From a virus, in the IMG/VR virus record IMGVR_UViG_3300025853_000130, positions 1 to 51,243 of that record: 51,243 nucleotides of DNA. One strand, 5' to 3'. Below the pieces are notes generated by a model, which saw only the letters and a program-made list of their open reading frames with translations, made no database searches and was not told the DNA's origin. Below are positions 50,201 through 51,243 of this stretch, piece after piece. The position numbers and the translations under genes were made by a program. Position 1 is the first letter of the stretch. Each line of letters opens with the position of its first letter.

Positions 50201-51243
50201 GCGACAGGCGAAGCGTTTCCCGATTCGACCTACAAAGGTTGGACTACTGCTACAAACAACGCACCATTAGAATCGTCATACGAATTACATGACCGCACTT
50301 TATTCTTCCATGTTACAAAGTGTGGTAACACGCACACGCACCGCTATCCATCATACTATACACATTCGGCAGGTGTAACTACAAACGATTTGACAGCAAC
50401 ATCGTATAGCGGTACAACACTTACAGTCAATACGACAATTGATGCTTCTCTATATAGCGAAAACATACAAGATGGTCGTAAATTCTTGAGGCTGTATGAC
50501 CCCGCAACTGACAGGGGCGGCGTGGCAACATTCACAGGAATCAGTACAAATACATTTACAGGTTGCGTAGGTGATGCTACATTTACAGATTTAGTAGCAG
50601 GTAATATTAGCACTTACAAAGTTGTTCCATCGTATTATGTTCCCGCAGGTTCAACAAGATTCTTTGCCGCAAGAAGAATGCGTGACCATGCAGAAGTAAG
50701 TGGAAACAGCCCCGACATGCATCATACTCATTATTTCAATCTTGCAACACCACTTGCTCATACGGTATTCTCGACACCGAAAATGACACCATTGGCATTG
50801 CCAAGAATGGGTCATCACTTTGTCAATCCAACAATGGCCGTCTTACCCGGTCATCTTGCACACCCTGCATATCAAGGACTGTACAACAAACACCGAGCAA
50901 TCCGTTCAGCAACATTAGAAGCAGAAGAAACTAAATTGCTCAAAGAACAAAGTCTTGGTGATTTGAAAGCAGATATATCAACCACACTTACAAACAAATT
51001 ACACGGCTACGATACACTCATGACTTTCGGAGCATTGACAGGTACACCAAGTGGTCCAAGTGATATTCACGGCGGGGCGTTTTCATTGCTGTTTGAAACA
51101 AAACTGCGTAGCGACGGCTACGGTGTATTGGCATCCGAAGGGCAAGCAGGTGTTGTCAATTCAGCAGGTGGGCATACTATTGTTTTAGAAGCCGCCGCTA
51201 CATACACGCTGAAACACCACTTCCCCGACCCATCCGAAGTAGG
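38216..51243 (+). CDS. Giant tail adhesin/fibre-like protein, 3' end beyond window
   Basis: GAGGTGAT precedes ATG 38216, and the frame stays open to the last base: 4,342 codons without stop, so the true protein is longer. Residues about 1-240 look like a LamG/concanavalin-like jellyroll (AMFFDGVSDSVIIPQG, FIIETWVV, HIVAGINKRKVFLAVNGEIV, PVYLGGKGGEFRGAIESIHF), a fold known to bind glycans. The rest is Thr/Ser/Gly/Asn-rich and beta-type, with many short decoration modules, e.g. NGEELATILGQAINENPGKG (near residue 3240). No transmembrane segment or enzyme motif was seen. Position after the distal tail protein suggests host recognition. A local rise in GC occurs at about 40,860-41,160. No other gene is supported on either strand here. 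Confidence 0.82.
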   Translation, partial: MVAIGRSSNAMFFDGVSDSVIIPQGRFTSTGVENNNGHKLMTKTLQGSGDIASINDKSMSDFIIETWVVPDCGGVVAHRDGQFTLEFGTVDTPGPAVFTLYIESTQGPSYVRLATAYDETTRWNGIIYPQQNHGGIHDSYNRYDTGTYGEATNLNFKNRPLYHIVAGINKRKVFLAVNGEIVSQQDIAEGVRMARSTSPVYLGGKGGEFRGAIESIHFSNEFDENMLQPSMPVKGETTSALFRFEEPLDIVENTYDFTAYGSAGGTTITVSTTIAQSLIERLTGKSYDSANPTTNFLASPYSMGNYKVVDYYTTPATPTTLAIAHTPYNLLINPGAINRNTQKPNQKPPERVRLHSINGSTGVITVSSIHVDFVNGTGGLRGVLHPRTTDVDNYFVVVGADLLIDNGTGKPYQPPHYGTQIFDKTGQMIIDESIRTNHGLVYSSRMATTTNDPNNPFAVVWDSSIDELFQVGHSGRHTFSHIVGHEYMRKYPKPTELTIDQQVDGSADIVQMAYDSNTRNLDEMFVMNSLIDFYAETADMPINRIENSSSVASIKHNGLPTSVRELIAIGGSGFNYSPFMLKGPVPEAGNINEDSRLYHLVPENESRIALLHVPDLKTSHNLAPFVEIHYNAIDLTGASMGLSVPMLMVEKTVPAGSFDLGGGTTVLDVITSDLANTTLYSAGGVIYLANAVSGYASLMQESHSLLGDNTGGQDNDVELDYSRTPALYTPVSDVNADPASPPKAIKRSHNTNSHESVYHRVCIEALSSKINNTYTTSGQKIILNPNEEKTGTGVFDIGPTSSSSRNFEMFNIIDNINITDEAGVFGKIFVQPSNKLRSNQLSNIRVLGDGDEPNIASILFLMSRARVRGVGKQENPESNTSTVVVTATGIADSFVNENVSVVGSGSPDSHIVKEIEPNSPVVTVTLGGAGQGAINTKPTFDPSPLMRLPGSTRRNCVTQAVGVTATSLSVKPLNNGSPDLKSWGTICFPKVGRIYLEDGSSAEYSDKIGAGFFFDNTDAIKDRKYLDANGVAYSTFFDWCNATTIINQSSSGDYPTSVFISNDGDFGNENMAQDGSTVNDRMFQAMDTVSHDYQLGTQFASTRAMVEIPVFPQQFFDHTEEGIFPGPDNSMKLHVDATYTAHTWNASPVGRRADDKEAADKLVNSAYTYIKENKNYIQSATITRVEYVSGSNEWRVYVSHPSMFPSALTGSTYGNMTLFRKLVRVFLDSGDWTVYDNDPTTDGYIAIPDESGSSTYHGGMSADFLINATVGAKIHMGVGILNETLVPLSSDSGTPSSDYEARSPFYYDTADVKTQGGNLDYGLRQYVSAVEFKAGPLVNPHAPRTVTGRAKSKIVDAPTDSSRTVTLVLEDGSLFPDVPHSRDSSYNIVYEEGDLVFVGEILLDTPIEVYYLGNEYGNDADENTVKVYIPTGTSYTINDFIGAEFVLKRAGHALNVISDPANASANEKSVATFRPSATEDWTYTSSPGAGTTTTLTISPATANRLAHANTIGLNIRKGDKIFVDTGSAINYVGEVSALESDIITGGNHEITLTANNVSAITSGQHIRIGAGSVVQDDTEALLNRSWYYPYAQGGLRNGDTVWMNMTLNNPHAVEGLFAKSRGVFNEAHVWKGFNGGRGTLTQRPRDSIPLENFLIGNSCLETAQNFAQHVNKTVEMNYESMGLDASQAPTVAYIDPYLSTDGHARVLLYDVAHDREFIAFHDLHMQVQSSAETPGVGYGRYITYDGGTTKLDKFLIGTNGGAPHYFTTQIDVANGFPTENKFMRATQQSKFIESAYAHNIANTISNDLRDYSTSSQTKYTTSNPFTGYNPHLMGKGHGHFVHTGLFHEETSYTHTIGDSVLPRVQPAVASLYWANQSHKLTRKENIGNPLSKALKRERLKISGATIKDSSTLFDTPDGTRVISAFLCLKGKRTVELDLTDHEESRLNHLDHWTQMDFVRRMTVDLGEVGVKEGVTDIEAAAREIVRLINQGGAPNGRTHARRPSQQYPGESERLDLTRIGVRQDIADENKDPTSSHINADFAATGSTHDPAPFWYTDIAFDTHDRGSHMGYIRAHIGRVVEDINGVEGYSIIIHSTIPGASGRNFCVWLDNSKGQSEYQPQFLIGHGGRFRNFWAFQDEVLGENMHPAPLPLNKHGRPFAPITTLREYVLQENPDEDFTSNHDVGVRRDDVSNPKQRNISAHIGGISNNTVNDESFETQSPSVSLVKGLRAGKRATARINFGGLVASGVPGFSPVAGKYGMGRKGSTEFDKRYGEAIKKGDVTPTALTSYSGHVKSGEVVEDAIGATPLYGFRFTDHRGQGYGVRYIYRQMDVNFANELTTIPSTLDEEVCIFFDDKDVAQGGFTIGQHMLGFGDATGRLDIGNLMNENSWRGNQWNGVYAPDSGNDCSISWDASESTLTVQLGAPFDTGSFFTRHPDILGYLGFPKNNGVIQITDPFNNASPAPVLYGSVGNVVSYEGRSQNNVTGTHIFYGVQGTPFTVSHTLASLGATTLTAGTGSQTIFGGIDRIIKALISPRINWTTLVTDELIAAVTAEAINLANPNVEEGVSFDCRSMYAADGRTFGEWGVSADAIKIRAHNTERKARPLSKMFRATLHKDLGIEAAHTEFGIYINLDTKNNKFSTSLLTPLEYRPSTDAKIENSYKIDCGYVPKTVLQIQTIGRGYHTNTPTPILVDSYNDPVNTTKWKNNLTGYNFTKTMGDHILPSIDNRMFIFDSYAHGTETFTILGTNRLHQMFVLAGQESATFDGATKLLSFGESVLMWHGNGTEKYAIMTSKQGSTSDTDAIVLDSKANDEWDDEFGSYNGNEDGLLMTHADKMFSGFRVYGSIDSEPITYFKGGRDSIDHSVPLYFGGGFSGVVLDVNDGSQNDYSSFYTHPYSTGPTGTAGIQNANEISTSFAMLDCNALLAFFPGTALLNQHRGSINPPVNNQDNILSHDLDVGSYSRRSDTPAHVVARYTAGIVQQRPSPLIVRMPHQTARYDDHKTSTDYFTSYVIYGPGQAFPFTETTAANAVVEPHPGHVVTTGNTWSKVPANLNLPNEITNDNGDYGPPTSTYQSRRQRFHWETKINWSPPQGIPNIGDSGSYGLLQRPEHGSHYGEHFINPQSGKVNINSDEDYAKAHPYRHNSIMYYGIAMSADMTFHMDGGHHPGGSWLDNQISFNPPMQKVNYKISKINNAVNPTAFRVSGVMASTMILGSNAETSSDFDREYIVVDATRCQNGEELATILGQAINENPGKGALKAMGGTFMPSMGNAMRQDRYGWVEMTFSASDYEVDVASGTFVPGTSNGTITTLSNSKSYLDAIISGASQDTLEQIPACGWLRTDISNRPFLYPSPPSSSEFGTFAPYHSREVYDNLGTWTVRFYLAPNRISGFPVFEDAQTWKDKCQGTSLTFPSLSGVTALYVWSKSGVHYYTNTNDSTREHMARVHFSGLVDAIDRTRPAGAVGWAGERYSYLNSLKVGSEGYGAGLGAWHPMLGFSPYGPASSVMNTFGHLPHIYPYKYTPESASPLNNLGVADTIITTPYTWNISATAANGTFEDAEDNIHGQDPLHINDPTVVPRSLHHPQGVFSRGFLVISYEGELPLVAKYDRDGITATGDWLSVTSKTSDPLVTAATAITFAGTTQWDERIHGVDRFVAPAHGGPNIEALIATGTTTPTADLPTSTFTLHSAPSDDNDLFNAEPCFAMTGDLFFDLDENPAGFFLDDNTNVERNLITDYVTFSGSAEMTSRYGVDAYWLGDTNAYKMNQRSPARNFSVEHVVWKRMDGGNLSLPAVNARGLGAVPFITRVSGATAYTMGEKLYGINRFSFETTNSAMFPIIQAQELAHPQIASRHPDELRNVLAIPNEEIQFAEIQVQDDTGQIHIIEGGSPFGTIIRTFNQISDRSAEGLAPSIANSGVEPNLKVRLPHPDAIPGNIIVRSGFDRLQAYQTESMGSGGMIRPLSADSLKHLFTDETKGPRIGGTFSDHNWEHISQAATGEAFPDSTYKGWTTATNNAPLESSYELHDRTLFFHVTKCGNTHTHRYPSYYTHSAGVTTNDLTATSYSGTTLTVNTTIDASLYSENIQDGRKFLRLYDPATDRGGVATFTGISTNTFTGCVGDATFTDLVAGNISTYKVVPSYYVPAGSTRFFAARRMRDHAEVSGNSPDMHHTHYFNLATPLAHTVFSTPKMTPLALPRMGHHFVNPTMAVLPGHLAHPAYQGLYNKHRAIRSATLEAEETKLLKEQSLGDLKADISTTLTNKLHGYDTLMTFGALTGTPSGPSDIHGGAFSLLFETKLRSDGYGVLASEGQAGVVNSAGGHTIVLEAAATYTLKHHFPDPSEV

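Noticed and set aside
1-51243. tRNA or rRNA genes
   Set aside because: No cloverleaf or rRNA-like sequence was noticed on reading; a tRNA scan was not possible, so a missed gene cannot be fully excluded.

Overview
The window is a 51 kb piece of a tailed double-stranded DNA virus (Caudoviricetes-like). It carries almost the whole virion morphogenesis module in canonical order on the + strand: DNA-binding protein (7.4 kb), terminase large subunit (12.8 kb), portal (17.0 kb), prohead protease with nested scaffold (25.9 kb), HK97-type major capsid protein (27.2 kb), small head proteins, head-tail connector and completion proteins (30-33 kb), tail tube (32.9 kb), two tail-assembly chaperones in overlapping frames (35.2 kb), tape measure (35.8 kb), a distal tail protein (37.0 kb) and a giant adhesin/tail-fibre-like reading frame that is still open at the window end (38.2 kb onward).

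An archaeal host is the best reading. Most starts are preceded by GAGGTGA/GGTGAT, which suits the archaeal anti-Shine-Dalgarno. The capsid cluster has a TATA-like box about 27 bp before a start with no Shine-Dalgarno (leaderless style). An Arf/Rab-like GTPase and many small zinc-binding proteins are also present. AT-rich coding and overall style suggest a marine archaeal virus (for example of Marine Group II Euryarchaeota), but the host assignment is inference.

Layout. 1-494 (- strand): 3'-truncated Gln-rich gene diverging from the rest. 546-3340: a modular polyprotein-like gene and a ParB-like gene. 3341-3560: AT-rich noncoding region with a 31-bp inverted repeat built from eight copies of TGAATAAAG. 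3561-7097: a tight operon of two membrane proteins, a small GTPase, an AbrB-like protein, a Cys/His protein, a Gln-rich protein and another membrane protein. 7020-7331: a - strand zinc protein. 7392-20071: DNA-binding and packaging genes with accessory cassettes. 20086-25818: a 1,910-residue protein with a degenerate DNA-ligase-like domain. 25856-38206: capsid, connector and tail genes. 38216-51243: the giant open frame (4,342 codons seen).

The most unusual signal is a short amphipathic peptide, consensus (S/G)EPM(D/E)xAWxLLK, that recurs 11 times in seven genes. It is at the extreme N-terminus of small enzyme-like proteins (ParB-like, GNAT-like, zinc ribbon), internal and repeated four times in one polyprotein-like gene, at both ends of a 121-codon cassette in another, and at the C-terminus of an acidic head-region protein. 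It looks like a tag that marks and perhaps targets or recombines cargo modules. Other signals worth attention are the GTPase-membrane operon, the iteron-like inverted repeat, the ligase-like domain inside a structural-size protein, a shared C-terminal motif between the scaffold and a portal-proximal protein, and a likely -1 frameshift in the tail chaperone pair.
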